Positions 1 to 8,183 of a stretch of 64,000 bases of DNA are shown in pieces. The notes under the pieces are model-generated. The model saw nothing but the letters and a program-made list of their open reading frames with translations. It was not told the origin of the DNA and searched no databases. The stretch comes from Sphingobium abikonense NBRC 16140. Its GTDB lineage: Bacteria > Pseudomonadota > Alphaproteobacteria > Sphingomonadales > Sphingomonadaceae. Position 1 is the first letter of the stretch; every line of letters begins with the position of its first letter. The stretch covers positions 62,001 through 126,000 of the forward strand of contig NZ_BCYT01000005.1 in assembly GCF_001598335.1 (NCBI RefSeq). The letters run 5' to 3'. Position numbers and translations under genes: made by a program.

Positions 1-503
1 GCCTCGCCCTCCCCTTCATCCATGGCGCGCAGGCGATCCAGCATCGCGGCAAAAGCGCCGTCGCGGGCGTCGGTGAAATCGAGCAGCCGGTCGGCCAGAT
101 CGCTGGCGTCCCTGCCGCACAAGGATATCCAGCCGGCAGGCAGCAAGGAAATGCCGAGCACGCGCGCCGGGCCGTCCAGCACGAATCGCGTCGCCCCCAT
201 CGTCGGTCCGAGCAGGCAGACAGGCGGCGTCGCGACCTTCACGCCGTCCTGAAACTGATAATGGCCGCTGCCCGTCAGCATGAAGCGCAATTGTGGCACG
301 TCGGCGCGCGTGGCGTCGGCATAGGACTCGGCGGTCACGCTGAAATGATAGATGGACCCGAAATAGAGCCGCAGATGTTCGGGCGGCGGCATATAATGCA
401 GCCGCACCGGCCCCTGCGCCGCAGCCACCGCGTAGGACAGCGGTCCCCGTTCATCCGGCAGCGCGACTGCGCTCGCCGGCTTAGATGCCTGATGCGACCC
501 CAT
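1..503 (-). CDS. AraC-type transcriptional regulator, N-terminal part (runs off the left edge)
   Basis: The reading frame opens at ATG 503 and stays open to the first base of the window, so about 167 N-terminal residues are visible and the C-terminus is missing. The visible part has the look of the sensor half of sphingomonad AraC-family regulators: a stretch around residues 30-60 with RLYFGSIYHF, then LRFMLTGSGHYQF, then GPTMGATRFVLDGPARVLGI and LLPAGW. In that family this domain precedes two helix-turn-helix motifs, which would lie to the left of the window. The assignment rests on motif recall, and the DNA-binding part cannot be checked here. The ligand and target genes are unknown. Confidence 0.6.
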   Translation of the reverse strand, partial: MGSHQASKPASAVALPDERGPLSYAVAAAQGPVRLHYMPPPEHLRLYFGSIYHFSVTAESYADATRADVPQLRFMLTGSGHYQFQDGVKVATPPVCLLGPTMGATRFVLDGPARVLGISLLPAGWISLCGRDASDLADRLLDFTDARDGAFAAMLDRLRAMDEGEGE

Positions 504-596
504 ATTTTCACCCCGGCGCTCACTATGCGCGTGACGTCACAATACGCAAGAGGCATGAAGTCCAGTGGCCAACCGCCCCTTGGACGGCGAAAGGGC

Positions 597-630
597 AAAA
601 AATGACCCGGCGACTTTCATCGCCGGGTCA
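597..630 (-). terminator. Rho-independent terminator of a minus-strand transcript
   Basis: A perfect 11-bp inverted repeat (603-613 with 620-630, loop of 6) is followed on the minus strand by six T residues (complement of 597-602). It lies upstream of the AraC-type gene start at 503, so it must end a different minus-strand transcript that begins somewhere between it and pyrD. Confidence 0.7.
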
Positions 631-770
631 GGAAAAGGTCTCGTTGGCCATAGGGCCTAGGAGCCTTCGGGTCGCAGGAGCGCTTTACGCCCGAATCGTT
701 GAAAGTTTATTGGACAGAACGGACATTTCTTCGTCCGAAACGGTCTCATTGATGACGTTTGCTGTCATTA
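597..770 (-). ncRNA. Possible small RNA or short peptide mRNA
   Basis: A strong terminator sits at the end of a minus-strand stretch with no annotated gene, which implies a short transcript starting near 770. The RNA would contain several small hairpins. Two of them expose the anti-Shine-Dalgarno-like motif CTCCT (GCGCTCCTGCG and GGCTCCTAGGCC). The same stretch contains a 27-codon open frame, ATG 768 to TAA 685, beginning MTANVINETVSDEE, with no visible ribosome-binding site. Whether this is a regulatory RNA, a small-protein gene or neither cannot be decided from the sequence. Confidence 0.3.
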
Positions 771-847
771 AGTAACGCAAACGCGAGCGCGTTGCGCTCA
801 TGCCACCCTGACTCGACGGCGATGAACGGCGCTGGCATAGCGCGGCC

Positions 848-1900
848 ATGTCCTATCGCCTGATCCGCCCCCTGCTCTTCGCGCTGGACCCTGAACGCGC
901 GCATAATCTGTCGATCGCCGCCCTGCGCATGATGCCGACGGCGCAGCCATTGCCCACTAACCCGATGCTGGAAAGCCATGTGGCCGGCCTGCGCTTCCCC
1001 AACCCCGTTGGCCTTGCCGCGGGCTATGACAAGGACGGGCGGGTAGCGCACAAGATGCACGGGCTGGGCTTTGGCTTTGCCGAACTCGGCACGCTGACGC
1101 CGCTGGCGCAGCCCGGCAATCCCCAGCCCCGTCTGTTTCGCCTGGTCGAGGACAAGGCCGTCATCAACCGCTTCGGCTTCAACAATGGTGGTCAGGGCGC
1201 AGCGGCCGACCGGATCGCGCGCTATCGTCGGCCAAAGGGTGAAGGCCCGGTGATTGGCATCAATATCGGCGCGAACAAGGATGCGACGGCAGCAGGCCGG
1301 GGCATCGCCGATTATGTCACCGGCGTCACCTGCATGGCGCCGCTGGCCGATTATCTGACGGTCAACATCTCCTCCCCCAACACGCCCGGATTGCGGGCGC
1401 TTCAGGATCGCGCGGCGCTCGATGATCTGCTGGGGGCGGTGATGGCGGCGCGCGGCGCGGACCCGACGCCCATTTTCCTGAAAGTGGCGCCCGATCTGAC
1501 GCCGGCAGACATGGAGGACATTGCCGCTGCCTGCATCGACCACGCGATAGATGCGCTCATCGTGTCCAACACCACCGTCAGCCGGCCGGCGCTGCGGTCC
1601 GTCCACGCCGCCGAAGCCGGCGGTCTGTCCGGCGCTCCGCTGACCGACCTGTCGCTGGCCCGGCTGCGCGATTTCCGGCGGCTTCTGGGCACACGCCTGC
1701 CCCTGATCGGGGTAGGCGGCATCGCCAGTGCGCAGCACGCCTATGACCGGATCCGCGCCGGCGCATCGCTGGTGCAGATTTACAGCGCTTTGGTCTATGA
1801 AGGCCCCTGGCTGGCGCGGCGCATCAATAGCGGCCTGAAGGCGCTGATGACGCGCGATGGGGTGCGCACCATCGCCGAATTGGTGGGAAGCGACGCCTGA
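848..1900 (+). CDS. pyrD: Dihydroorotate dehydrogenase (quinone), class 2
   Basis: PyrD oxidises dihydroorotate to orotate in pyrimidine synthesis and passes electrons to the quinone pool at the inner membrane. The 350-residue length and the N-terminal helical extension (about residues 1-40) are those of the membrane-associated class 2 enzymes. FMN and substrate motifs are visible: FPNPVGLAAGYDKDG near residue 50, INRFGFNNGG near 105, NISSPNTPGLRALQ near 172 with the class 2 catalytic serine, NTTVSRP near 240, and the phosphate-binding GVGGIAS near 290. It is a single gene followed 63-72 bases later by the gamma-glutamyltransferase gene on the same strand. Confidence 0.97.
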   Translation: MSYRLIRPLLFALDPERAHNLSIAALRMMPTAQPLPTNPMLESHVAGLRFPNPVGLAAGYDKDGRVAHKMHGLGFGFAELGTLTPLAQPGNPQPRLFRLVEDKAVINRFGFNNGGQGAAADRIARYRRPKGEGPVIGINIGANKDATAAGRGIADYVTGVTCMAPLADYLTVNISSPNTPGLRALQDRAALDDLLGAVMAARGADPTPIFLKVAPDLTPADMEDIAAACIDHAIDALIVSNTTVSRPALRSVHAAEAGGLSGAPLTDLSLARLRDFRRLLGTRLPLIGVGGIASAQHAYDRIRAGASLVQIYSALVYEGPWLARRINSGLKALMTRDGVRTIAELVGSDA

Positions 1901-1972
1901 TCCGTTCAGGAAAGCCATGATGATGCTATCGAAAAGGTTGCGGCATGTCGCAGAGCGCCTAGGGTGCCGGTC

Positions 1973-3676
1973 ATGACGTTCCGCCTCCCGGCCGCACTGG
2001 CCCCGCTCGCCCTTCTTGCCATCGCCGCGCCCGCGCCTCTGCTGGCCCGCACTCCGGTTGCCCTCAATGCCACCGTGTCTGCCGCCGATCCGCGCGCGGC
2101 TCAGGCCGGGCAGGAGATATTGCGTCAGGGTGGCAGCGCCACCGACGCCGCGATCGCCATGATGCTGACACTCGGCGTCGTCGAACCGCATAATAGCGGC
2201 ATCGGCGGCGGCGGATTCCTGATGCATCATGATGGCGACACGGGCCTGCTGGAATCGATCGACGGGCGCGAAACCGCCCCGGCGGCCGCACGGCCCGACC
2301 GTTTCCTTGGTGCTGATGGCAAGCCCCTGCCCTTCATTCAGGCGTGGCCGGGCGGTTATTCGGTGGGCGTGCCGGGCAATTTGCGCCTGGCGTGGGACGC
2401 GCACCGCAAATGGGGCAAGCTGCCCTGGGCCGACCTGTTCCAGCCGGCGATCAAGCTGGCGCAGGACGGGTTTGAACTGGGTGAGCGCACCGCCACCGCG
2501 CTCGACCGACTGAAGGATATCTGGAAGGATTTTCCGGAAATCCAATCCTACTTCTGGGTCGATGGCGCACCGCCGCCGGTCGGCACTCTGCTCAAGAACC
2601 CGCCGCTCGCCGCGCTCTACAAACAGGTCGCGGCGGAAGGACCGGACGCATTTTACCTTGGCGAAAACGCGCAGGCGATCGCCAAGGCGGTGACGGAGGC
2701 GCCCAAAAATCCGGTGCCGATGACGACGGCGGATCTTGCCGGATATACCGCTAAAATGCGCAAACCCGTGTGCGGCAAATATCGCGGCTATACCGTGTGC
2801 GGCATGGGTCCGGCATCGGCCGGCGGCGTCACCGTGCTGGAAATATTGGGCATGGTCGAGCGCTTCCCGCTCGGTCAATGGGGCAAGGACGATCCGCGCA
2901 GCTGGCATGTGATCGGCGAAGCGATGCAACTGGCCTATGCCGATCGCGACACCTGGCTGGGCGATCCCGACTTCGTATCGGTGCCGGTGGCCGGCATGAT
3001 CGACCCCGCTTATCTGAAGCGCCGGTCCGCCATGATCCGGCTGGACCGATCGTTGCGCACCTATGAACCGGGCACGCCCCCCGGCGCGCAGCCGCGCACC
3101 GCCGCCGGGCCGCAGCCTGAAGTGGGCACCAGCCATTTCGTCGCGGTCGATCGCAATGGCGACGTTGCCAGCTGGACCTCCACCATCGAAAGCTTCTTTG
3201 GCAGCCAGCTGGTCGCCAATGGCGTGATCCTGAACAATGAACTGACAGATTTCAGCTTTGCGCCGGAAAAGGACGGGAAGCTGGTCGCCAACCGTGTCGA
3301 GCCGGGCAAGCGCCCATTGTCCTCCATGTCGCCAACGATCGTCTATGACGACAAGAGCGTGCCCATCTTCACCGTGGGCGCGGCTGGCGGCCGGACCATC
3401 ATCATGCAGGTGGCCAAGGCGCTGATCGCGCATTTCGACTGGGGCCTGTCAGCGCAGGATTCGATCGCGCACGGGCTCATCTATTACAACAAGGATGGTC
3501 TGGTGCTGGAGCAGGGCACGTCGCTGGAGGCGATGAAGGGTCCGCTGGAAAAGCTGGGCCATCATGTCACGATCAGCCCGCTCGGCCTCAAGGCCAATGC
3601 GGCCGAGCGTACGGCGGACGGCCACTGGGTCGGCGCGGCGGACCCGCGCAGCCCGGGCGTATCCCTGCAGGAGTGA
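1973..3676 (+). CDS. ggt: Gamma-glutamyltransferase (periplasmic)
   Basis: The enzyme cleaves or transfers gamma-glutamyl groups, mainly of glutathione, in the periplasm. A signal peptide is evident (RLPAALAPLALLAIAAPAPLLA). GGGGFLMHH near residue 80 and GTSHFVAVD near residue 385 match the family. The threonine of TSH (about Thr386) is the expected autoprocessing site and catalytic nucleophile, giving large and small subunits. GGRTIIMQV and the closing DPRSPG motif are also typical. I chose ATG 1973 because an AGGG lies nine bases upstream; GTG 1964 in the same frame is possible. A 9-bp hairpin follows the stop. Confidence 0.93.
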   Translation: MTFRLPAALAPLALLAIAAPAPLLARTPVALNATVSAADPRAAQAGQEILRQGGSATDAAIAMMLTLGVVEPHNSGIGGGGFLMHHDGDTGLLESIDGRETAPAAARPDRFLGADGKPLPFIQAWPGGYSVGVPGNLRLAWDAHRKWGKLPWADLFQPAIKLAQDGFELGERTATALDRLKDIWKDFPEIQSYFWVDGAPPPVGTLLKNPPLAALYKQVAAEGPDAFYLGENAQAIAKAVTEAPKNPVPMTTADLAGYTAKMRKPVCGKYRGYTVCGMGPASAGGVTVLEILGMVERFPLGQWGKDDPRSWHVIGEAMQLAYADRDTWLGDPDFVSVPVAGMIDPAYLKRRSAMIRLDRSLRTYEPGTPPGAQPRTAAGPQPEVGTSHFVAVDRNGDVASWTSTIESFFGSQLVANGVILNNELTDFSFAPEKDGKLVANRVEPGKRPLSSMSPTIVYDDKSVPIFTVGAAGGRTIIMQVAKALIAHFDWGLSAQDSIAHGLIYYNKDGLVLEQGTSLEAMKGPLEKLGHHVTISPLGLKANAAERTADGHWVGAADPRSPGVSLQE

Positions 3677-3723
3677 CGGGATAAGGCGCCGCTGCGCCCT
3701 GTCCGGCAACCCTCCAAATAACC

Positions 3724-3751
3724 GCACCCGGTCCGCAAGCGAACCGGGTGC
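3724..3751. terminator. Hairpin between convergent genes
   Basis: A 9-bp perfect stem (3724-3732 with 3743-3751) lies between the ends of ggt and the OmpA-like gene. On the plus strand it is followed by a short T-rich run (GGTTTTC). It probably ends the ggt transcript and may also serve the convergent gene. Confidence 0.5.
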
Positions 3752-3778
3752 AGTGGTTTTCAGGTAAAAGCTGATCAA

Positions 3779-4459
3779 TCAGTTGCGCACGTCGGCTTCG
3801 GTGACAGGCGCGATCTTGATTTCGACCCGCCGATTGGCAGCCTTGCCTTCTTCCGTCGCATTCGATGCGATCGGCTGCGTTTCGCCAAAGCCGCGCGTGC
3901 CGATCCGCGCCGACTGCACGCCGCGGCTCACCAGATAATTGGCCACCGCCTGCGCACGGCGCTCCGACAAGGTCTGATTATAGGCGTCCGACCCGTCGCT
4001 GTCGGTATGCCCGTACACGTCGATATAGGTTTTGGGATATTGGGCGAGCACGCTGGCGACATCGTTGAGCGTCGGCTGGAACTGCGGCTGCACGTCGGCC
4101 CGGTCATAGGCAAAGGTGATGCCAGAGGGCATACGCAGCAGCAGATTATCGCCATCGCGAATGACGTCGACCCCGGTGCCGGCGGTATCTTCGCGCAGCT
4201 TGCGTTCCTGCGCGTCCATATAGGCGCCGATGCCCGCACCCGCGACGGCGCCGATGCCTGCACCCAGAATCTTTTCCGTGCGGTCATTGCGGCCGCCGAC
4301 CAGATCGCCCAGCAGATAGCCGCCCAGCGCGCCGCCAATGCCGCCGATCGCGGCCTTCGAAATGGAGCGTTGACCCGTATTCGGATCGGTCGTGCAGGCG
4401 GTGGTGGCCAGCATGGCGGCCAGACCCGCCGTGCCCAGGATGCGATGAGAAATCCTCAT
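3779..4459 (-). CDS. OmpA/Pal-like outer-membrane lipoprotein with glycine zipper
   Basis: This 226-residue protein should anchor the outer membrane to peptidoglycan. Residues 1-21 form a lipoprotein signal peptide ending in LATTAC, so Cys22 is the expected lipidated residue. Residues 35-80 are glycine-rich with GxxxG repeats (IGGIGGALGGYLLGDLVGG and GAGIGAVAGAGIGAY), a glycine-zipper segment. Residues from about 105 form an OmpA C-terminal domain with DVYGHTDSDG and NQTLSERRAQAV, the peptidoglycan-binding pattern. An upstream extension of the frame has no such content. ATG 4459 is preceded by AAGGGA at good distance. Confidence 0.9.
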   Translation of the reverse strand: MRISHRILGTAGLAAMLATTACTTDPNTGQRSISKAAIGGIGGALGGYLLGDLVGGRNDRTEKILGAGIGAVAGAGIGAYMDAQERKLREDTAGTGVDVIRDGDNLLLRMPSGITFAYDRADVQPQFQPTLNDVASVLAQYPKTYIDVYGHTDSDGSDAYNQTLSERRAQAVANYLVSRGVQSARIGTRGFGETQPIASNATEEGKAANRRVEIKIAPVTEADVRN

Positions 4460-4570
4460 AATATCTATTCCCTTGTCTTTATCCGCCCGCAAAAGGAGCG
4501 CATGGCCCCCCAAATGGCCAAGCCGGCATCTTTGTTCCACAGCCGAACTGAACTGCTGATGATGGCGATG

Positions 4571-4599
4571 TTGTGAAATTGAAAGAATAGGCGTTATAG
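4571..4599 (+). promoter_or_regulatory. Sigma-70-like promoter of the CNNM/CBS gene
   Basis: TTGTGA (4571-4576), a 17-base spacer and TTATAG (4594-4599) match the vegetative promoter pattern. The predicted start site near 4606 leaves a leader of only about ten bases before ATG 4616, which also lacks a clear Shine-Dalgarno sequence. Confidence 0.5.
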
Positions 4600-4615
4600 G
4601 GGGCAACTGACCACC

Positions 4616-5935
4616 ATGGCCACGATCCCCTCCCCAACTCCGACGCCCTTTCCCTGGGTCGACATCGTCATCATCCTGGCGCTGGTGGCGCTCAATGGCA
4701 TCTTCGCCATGTCGGAACTGGCGATCGTGTCGGCGCGGCGGCCGCGCCTGCAAGCCATGGAAAAGGCGGGACGCAGGGGGGCGAAAGTGGCGCTCGACCT
4801 GGCGGCCGATCCGGGGCGTTTCCTGTCGACGGTACAGATCGGCATTACCTTGATCGGCATCGTCGCGGGCGCCTATTCTGGCGCCAGCCTGGGCGGCCCC
4901 GTCGGCGAACGGTTGCAGGGCCTGGGTCTTGCCCCGAACCTGGCGCAAAATGTCGGATTTGCGCTGGTGATCGGCCTGACCACCTATGCCTCGCTGATCG
5001 TGGGCGAACTGGTGCCCAAGCAATTCGCCCTGCGCGCGCCGGAACCGATCGCGCTGCTGGTGGCGACGCCGATGCTGTGGCTGGCGAAGTTGACCGCGCC
5101 GCTGGTATGGATTTTGGATGGTTCGAGTGCGCTGATCTTCAAGCTGTTGCGGCTGGACCGCGAATCGGAAAATCACGTCACCGCCGAGGAACTGCATCTG
5201 ATCGTTGCGGAGGCCAGCCGGTCGGGCGTGATCGAGGAAAGCGAGCGCGCGATTATTTCAGGCGTGGTGCGCCTGGCCGACCGGCCCGTGCGCGAGGTGA
5301 TGACGCAGCGCATGGATGTCGACTGGATCGACCTGTCAGCCGATGAGGAAACGATCCGCGCGCGATTGCTCGCGACATCGCACACCCGCCTGCCGGTCGG
5401 GCGCGGGTCGGTTGAGGATATCGTCGGCGTCGTCCAGGCGCGCGACATCATGACCGCCCTGTTTCGCGGCGAGCCCCTGTCACTCGACCTGCTGATGCGG
5501 CGCGCGGAAATCGTGCCCGATCAGGTGGACGCCATGGATGCGCTGGAAGTGCTGCGCCGGTCGGACGTGCCGATGGTGATGGTGCATGACGAATATGGCC
5601 ATTTCGAAGGCATTGTGACGCCGGCCGACCTCATGTCCGCCATTGCCGGGCATTTCGCATCCGACCGCGACGCCTTTGACGAACCGGATCTGGTTGAGCG
5701 GGAGGATGGCAGCCTGTTGGTATCCGGCCAGATGGCGATCGACCAATTGGCCGACCGGATCGACATCAGCCTGTCAGAAGACCGCGACTATGCGACAGTC
5801 GCTGGCCATGCGCTTTGGCTGATGCGGCGCTTGCCCGAGGTGGGCGATTTCGTGGATGATCAGGGATGGCGTTTCGAGATTGTCGACATGGACGGGCGCA
5901 AGATCGATAAATTGCTGGTGGCGGCACTTCCGTAG
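4616..5935 (+). CDS. CNNM/CBS-domain membrane protein (CorC/HlyC family)
   Basis: This is a 439-residue protein of the group often called hemolysin family proteins, now linked to magnesium and divalent-cation efflux or homeostasis. The N-terminal DUF21/CNNM membrane domain (about residues 10-190) has several hydrophobic segments and the motif NGIFAMSELAIVSARRPRL. A tandem CBS pair covers about residues 210-335, with VMTQRMDVDWIDL and HDEYGHFEGIVTPADL. The C-terminal CorC_HlyC domain (about 345-435) contains VGDFVDDQGWRFEIVDMDG. Older annotations as a hemolysin should not be read as toxin activity. It stands alone, with a promoter predicted just upstream. Confidence 0.92.
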   Translation: MATIPSPTPTPFPWVDIVIILALVALNGIFAMSELAIVSARRPRLQAMEKAGRRGAKVALDLAADPGRFLSTVQIGITLIGIVAGAYSGASLGGPVGERLQGLGLAPNLAQNVGFALVIGLTTYASLIVGELVPKQFALRAPEPIALLVATPMLWLAKLTAPLVWILDGSSALIFKLLRLDRESENHVTAEELHLIVAEASRSGVIEESERAIISGVVRLADRPVREVMTQRMDVDWIDLSADEETIRARLLATSHTRLPVGRGSVEDIVGVVQARDIMTALFRGEPLSLDLLMRRAEIVPDQVDAMDALEVLRRSDVPMVMVHDEYGHFEGIVTPADLMSAIAGHFASDRDAFDEPDLVEREDGSLLVSGQMAIDQLADRIDISLSEDRDYATVAGHALWLMRRLPEVGDFVDDQGWRFEIVDMDGRKIDKLLVAALP

Positions 5936-5968
5936 GCATCGATCGCCCGCAAACAGGAAGGTGGGCGC

Positions 5969-6811
5969 GTGACTGCCATCGACATCGCCGCGACAATGGT
6001 TGCCCAGGCGCTGGCGCAAGCGGGCGACAGGCTGGCGATTGTCGGAATCGCCGGTGCGCAAGGCAGCGGAAAGTCGACGCTCGCTATCGCCATCAAGAAC
6101 CGCATGGACGCGGAGCACGTCCCCACGGCGCTACTGTCCATCGACGATCTCTATCTTACCAAGGCGGAGCGAGTCGCGCTGGCGCGCGATGTGCATCCCT
6201 TGCTGCGCACCCGGGGCGTGCCGGGCACGCATGACATCAGCCTTGGCCTGGAGTTGATCGCCGCCCTCGAGCAAGGCGAAGCGGTGGCCCTCCCTCGCTT
6301 CGACAAAGGGACTGACGACCGCCTGCCGAGCGCGCGGTGGGATCGCGCGCCGGCGGGCACGCGCCTTTTGCTACTGGAAGGCTGGTGCGTGGGCGCAAGG
6401 CCACAACGTGCCGATGCCCTCAATACCCCGATCAATGCGCTGGAGCGGGAGGAGGATGCCGGCGCCCGCTGGCGCCGCTATGTCAACGCGGCGCTGGCAG
6501 GTCCGTATCAGAGGCTTTTCGACAGAATCGACTGCCTCATCTTTCTGGCTGCGCCGGATTTTTCGGTGGTCGGGCAATGGCGCGGCGAACAGGAGCAGAC
6601 ATTACGCGCGGTCGGGCAGGGCATGGATGACGCAACTCTGACCCGGTTCATTCAGCATTATGAACGGATCACCCGCCACATGCTGGATGACATGCCGCAT
6701 CGAGCCGACATGCTGATTCAACTCGATACGCAGCGGCGCGTGATGGCGGCCCGGCAAAAGAGCATTACCAGCCCAGTTCCGCCGCGTGATCGGGGTCGGC
6801 CAGCGCGGTAA
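5969..6811 (+). CDS. P-loop kinase of the D-glycerate 3-kinase type
   Basis: The 280-residue protein has a Walker A motif GAQGSGKST at residues 29-37, then SIDDLYLTKAER, RTRGVPGTHD, LPRFDKGTDDR and LLLEGWCVGARP. These match the glycerate kinase family related to plant GLYK and to phosphoribulokinase-like P-loop kinases. It would phosphorylate D-glycerate to 3-phosphoglycerate in the cytoplasm. I did not see other glycerate-pathway genes nearby, so the substrate remains an inference. The start is GTG 5969, preceded by AGGAAGG. The 3' end overlaps the end of the convergent mmcB gene by 47 bases. Confidence 0.72.
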   Translation: MTAIDIAATMVAQALAQAGDRLAIVGIAGAQGSGKSTLAIAIKNRMDAEHVPTALLSIDDLYLTKAERVALARDVHPLLRTRGVPGTHDISLGLELIAALEQGEAVALPRFDKGTDDRLPSARWDRAPAGTRLLLLEGWCVGARPQRADALNTPINALEREEDAGARWRRYVNAALAGPYQRLFDRIDCLIFLAAPDFSVVGQWRGEQEQTLRAVGQGMDDATLTRFIQHYERITRHMLDDMPHRADMLIQLDTQRRVMAARQKSITSPVPPRDRGRPAR

Positions 6812-7259
6812 GACGGCGCGCGGCGCGACGCGCAAAGCGCAGCGTTTCGGCCTTGCGCCTGGCCGCCGCCAGCGGCTCGACCGGCGCGGGGCGCACCAGT
6901 TCGGCGTCATATTGGTCCGCGACGATCAGGCCGGTCCGGGTCGGCCAGAGCGATTCGCCCTCAAACGGGCTGAGGTCGAATCCCGCCGGCACGGCCCAGT
7001 AGAAGCGATCGCAATAGTCGAAATAATCGGGCCATTTCATGTCGCCGAGCAGATCGGCGCGGCTGCATTTGATTTCGACGATGGTCAGTCGCCCGGCGCT
7101 ATCAATCGCCATGATGTCGGCGCGGCGGCCATTGGGTAGCGGCACTTCCAATATTCCGCTCATGTCGTGCCGGAAAAAGAGTCTCAGCGTGCCGCGCGCA
7201 ACCGCCAGGGCCGTGCCGTCAGTGAGCGGGGAGCAGGCGTCTTGTGCGATGCTATCCAT
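6765..7259 (-). CDS. mmcB: MmcB-family DNA repair protein
   Basis: The 164-residue protein belongs to the MmcB family, first described in Caulobacter as an SOS-induced protein needed for mitomycin C resistance. It has a restriction-endonuclease-like core: RRADIMAID near residue 48 and IVEIKCSRADLLGD near 60-74, giving an Asp48...Glu62-x-Lys64 pattern of PD-(D/E)xK nucleases, followed by WPDYFDYCDRFYWAVP. It should act in the cytoplasm on damaged DNA, though its exact substrate is unknown. A LexA-type box lies 13 bases upstream of ATG 7259, in keeping with SOS control. Confidence 0.88.
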   Translation of the reverse strand: MDSIAQDACSPLTDGTALAVARGTLRLFFRHDMSGILEVPLPNGRRADIMAIDSAGRLTIVEIKCSRADLLGDMKWPDYFDYCDRFYWAVPAGFDLSPFEGESLWPTRTGLIVADQYDAELVRPAPVEPLAAARRKAETLRFARRAARRLTALADPDHAAELGW

Positions 7260-7271
7260 GGCCGATCTTTA

Positions 7272-7286
7272 GAACATAAAGGAAAC
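7272..7286 (-). promoter_or_regulatory. LexA (SOS) box upstream of mmcB
   Basis: On the minus strand the sequence reads GTTT-N7-GTTC, one mismatch from the alphaproteobacterial LexA operator GTTC-N7-GTTC. It ends 13 bases before the mmcB start codon, where a bound repressor would block transcription. mmcB is a known LexA target in Caulobacter, so context and motif agree. Confidence 0.65.
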
Positions 7287-7320
7287 AAAAGAAAAGCCGA
7301 TTCGGACGATCCGAACCGGC
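7287..7320 (-). terminator. Terminator of the SleB-like hydrolase gene
   Basis: Read on the minus strand, a hairpin (7296-7320, about 10 paired positions with one mismatch) is followed by TTTTCTTTT (complement of 7287-7295). It lies just after the stop of the cell-wall hydrolase gene and directly abuts the mmcB LexA box, so terminator and next promoter are packed together. Confidence 0.65.
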
Positions 7321-7354
7321 TCAGTCTTTTGCCTTGGCCGCAAATCCCGCAGGA

Positions 7355-8008
7355 TCAGCGGTAGAAGATGTGATTGTCGATCGAGGCCAGCTTGGTCTTG
7401 CCCCAACCGGGCGACACGCGACGGGCGTGGAAGAACAGGGCGCCTTCGGCCCGGCTATCCCAGCTGTCGTTCATGGCGATCTGCGCGATGGCGACCGCCT
7501 GACGCCAGCTGCGACTTTCCGTGCGGATGGGCGGCATCGATCCGCGGCGCACGAAGCTGAACTGGCTGGGCTGATAGATGACACCGCACAGGCTGTCGGC
7601 GAAGCGGCCGGACTTCGCACGGTTGATGATCACTCGCGCGACGGCCAGCTGGCCTTCCAGGCTTTCGCCCTTGGATTCGAAATAGACCGCTCCGGCCAAG
7701 CACTGCATGTCGCCGTCCAGCTCCTCGGGCGCGCCTTGGGCGTCGACCAGAGCAGCGAGGCTGGTTGCCGAAAAATCGGAGTCGGAGGTGGAGGAGGAAC
7801 CGGCCGCATGGTCGGATTCCAGTGGCTGCGCGGTTTCGCGCGGGGCGGCAAAGACGACCGCAGGCTGCGTCGCAGCGGGTTCGGTCTTTGGCAAGGACGT
7901 CACCGAGGCGATGGATTCGCCGGCGATCGACATTTCAGAAGCGGACACGGCGGCAGCCGCGGACAAGGCAAAGGCTGCGACGATCGCAGCTCTCAAACGA
8001 AAACTCAT
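7355..8008 (-). CDS. SleB-like cell wall hydrolase (secreted)
   Basis: The 217-residue protein has a signal peptide (residues 1-23, ending AAAAVSA), a low-complexity Ser/Ala-rich linker to about residue 95, and a C-terminal Hydrolase_2 domain related to the spore-cortex lytic enzyme SleB. Motifs are LAGAVYFESKGESLEGQLAV, with the expected catalytic glutamate in YFESKGE, CGVIYQPSQFSF and ALFFHARRVSPGW. It probably cleaves peptidoglycan glycan strands in the periplasm. In this non-sporulating group such proteins are thought to act in wall remodelling. It is followed by its own terminator. Confidence 0.88.
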   Translation of the reverse strand: MSFRLRAAIVAAFALSAAAAVSASEMSIAGESIASVTSLPKTEPAATQPAVVFAAPRETAQPLESDHAAGSSSTSDSDFSATSLAALVDAQGAPEELDGDMQCLAGAVYFESKGESLEGQLAVARVIINRAKSGRFADSLCGVIYQPSQFSFVRRGSMPPIRTESRSWRQAVAIAQIAMNDSWDSRAEGALFFHARRVSPGWGKTKLASIDNHIFYR

Positions 8009-8183
8009 TTCAGCTCAAAAACAAGCGGTTCTTGGCCGGGGCGTCGTCTATTGTAACCCTATTGTCGCGACGACCGGCCGCCTCCCGTCTGCGTGTTTAC
8101 CAGACCCGCCCCCCATGGACGAAACGGCAACCTGCGCATTGGCGTCGCGCGCCTCTGCCCGGACCATGACGGTCTGTCAACGA

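Larger units (their letters stand above)
504..847. other. Intergenic region between the AraC-type gene and pyrD
   Basis: This 344-base gap has no convincing long gene. It holds a strong minus-strand terminator (597-630), a possible short minus-strand transcript upstream of it (up to about 770), and by default the promoter of pyrD on the plus strand. The last 80 bases before pyrD show no obvious Shine-Dalgarno sequence. Confidence 0.6.

Noticed and set aside
746..3433. An 895-codon open frame on the minus strand opposite pyrD and ggt
   Set aside because: It is antisense to two well-supported genes. Its His/Arg/Gly-rich composition is typical of a shadow frame in GC-rich DNA and it has no recognisable domain.
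4616..5935. Hemolysin activity for the CNNM/CBS protein
   Set aside because: The family is often labelled hemolysin because of an early assignment. Domain content indicates cation homeostasis, and nothing in the sequence supports a toxin.
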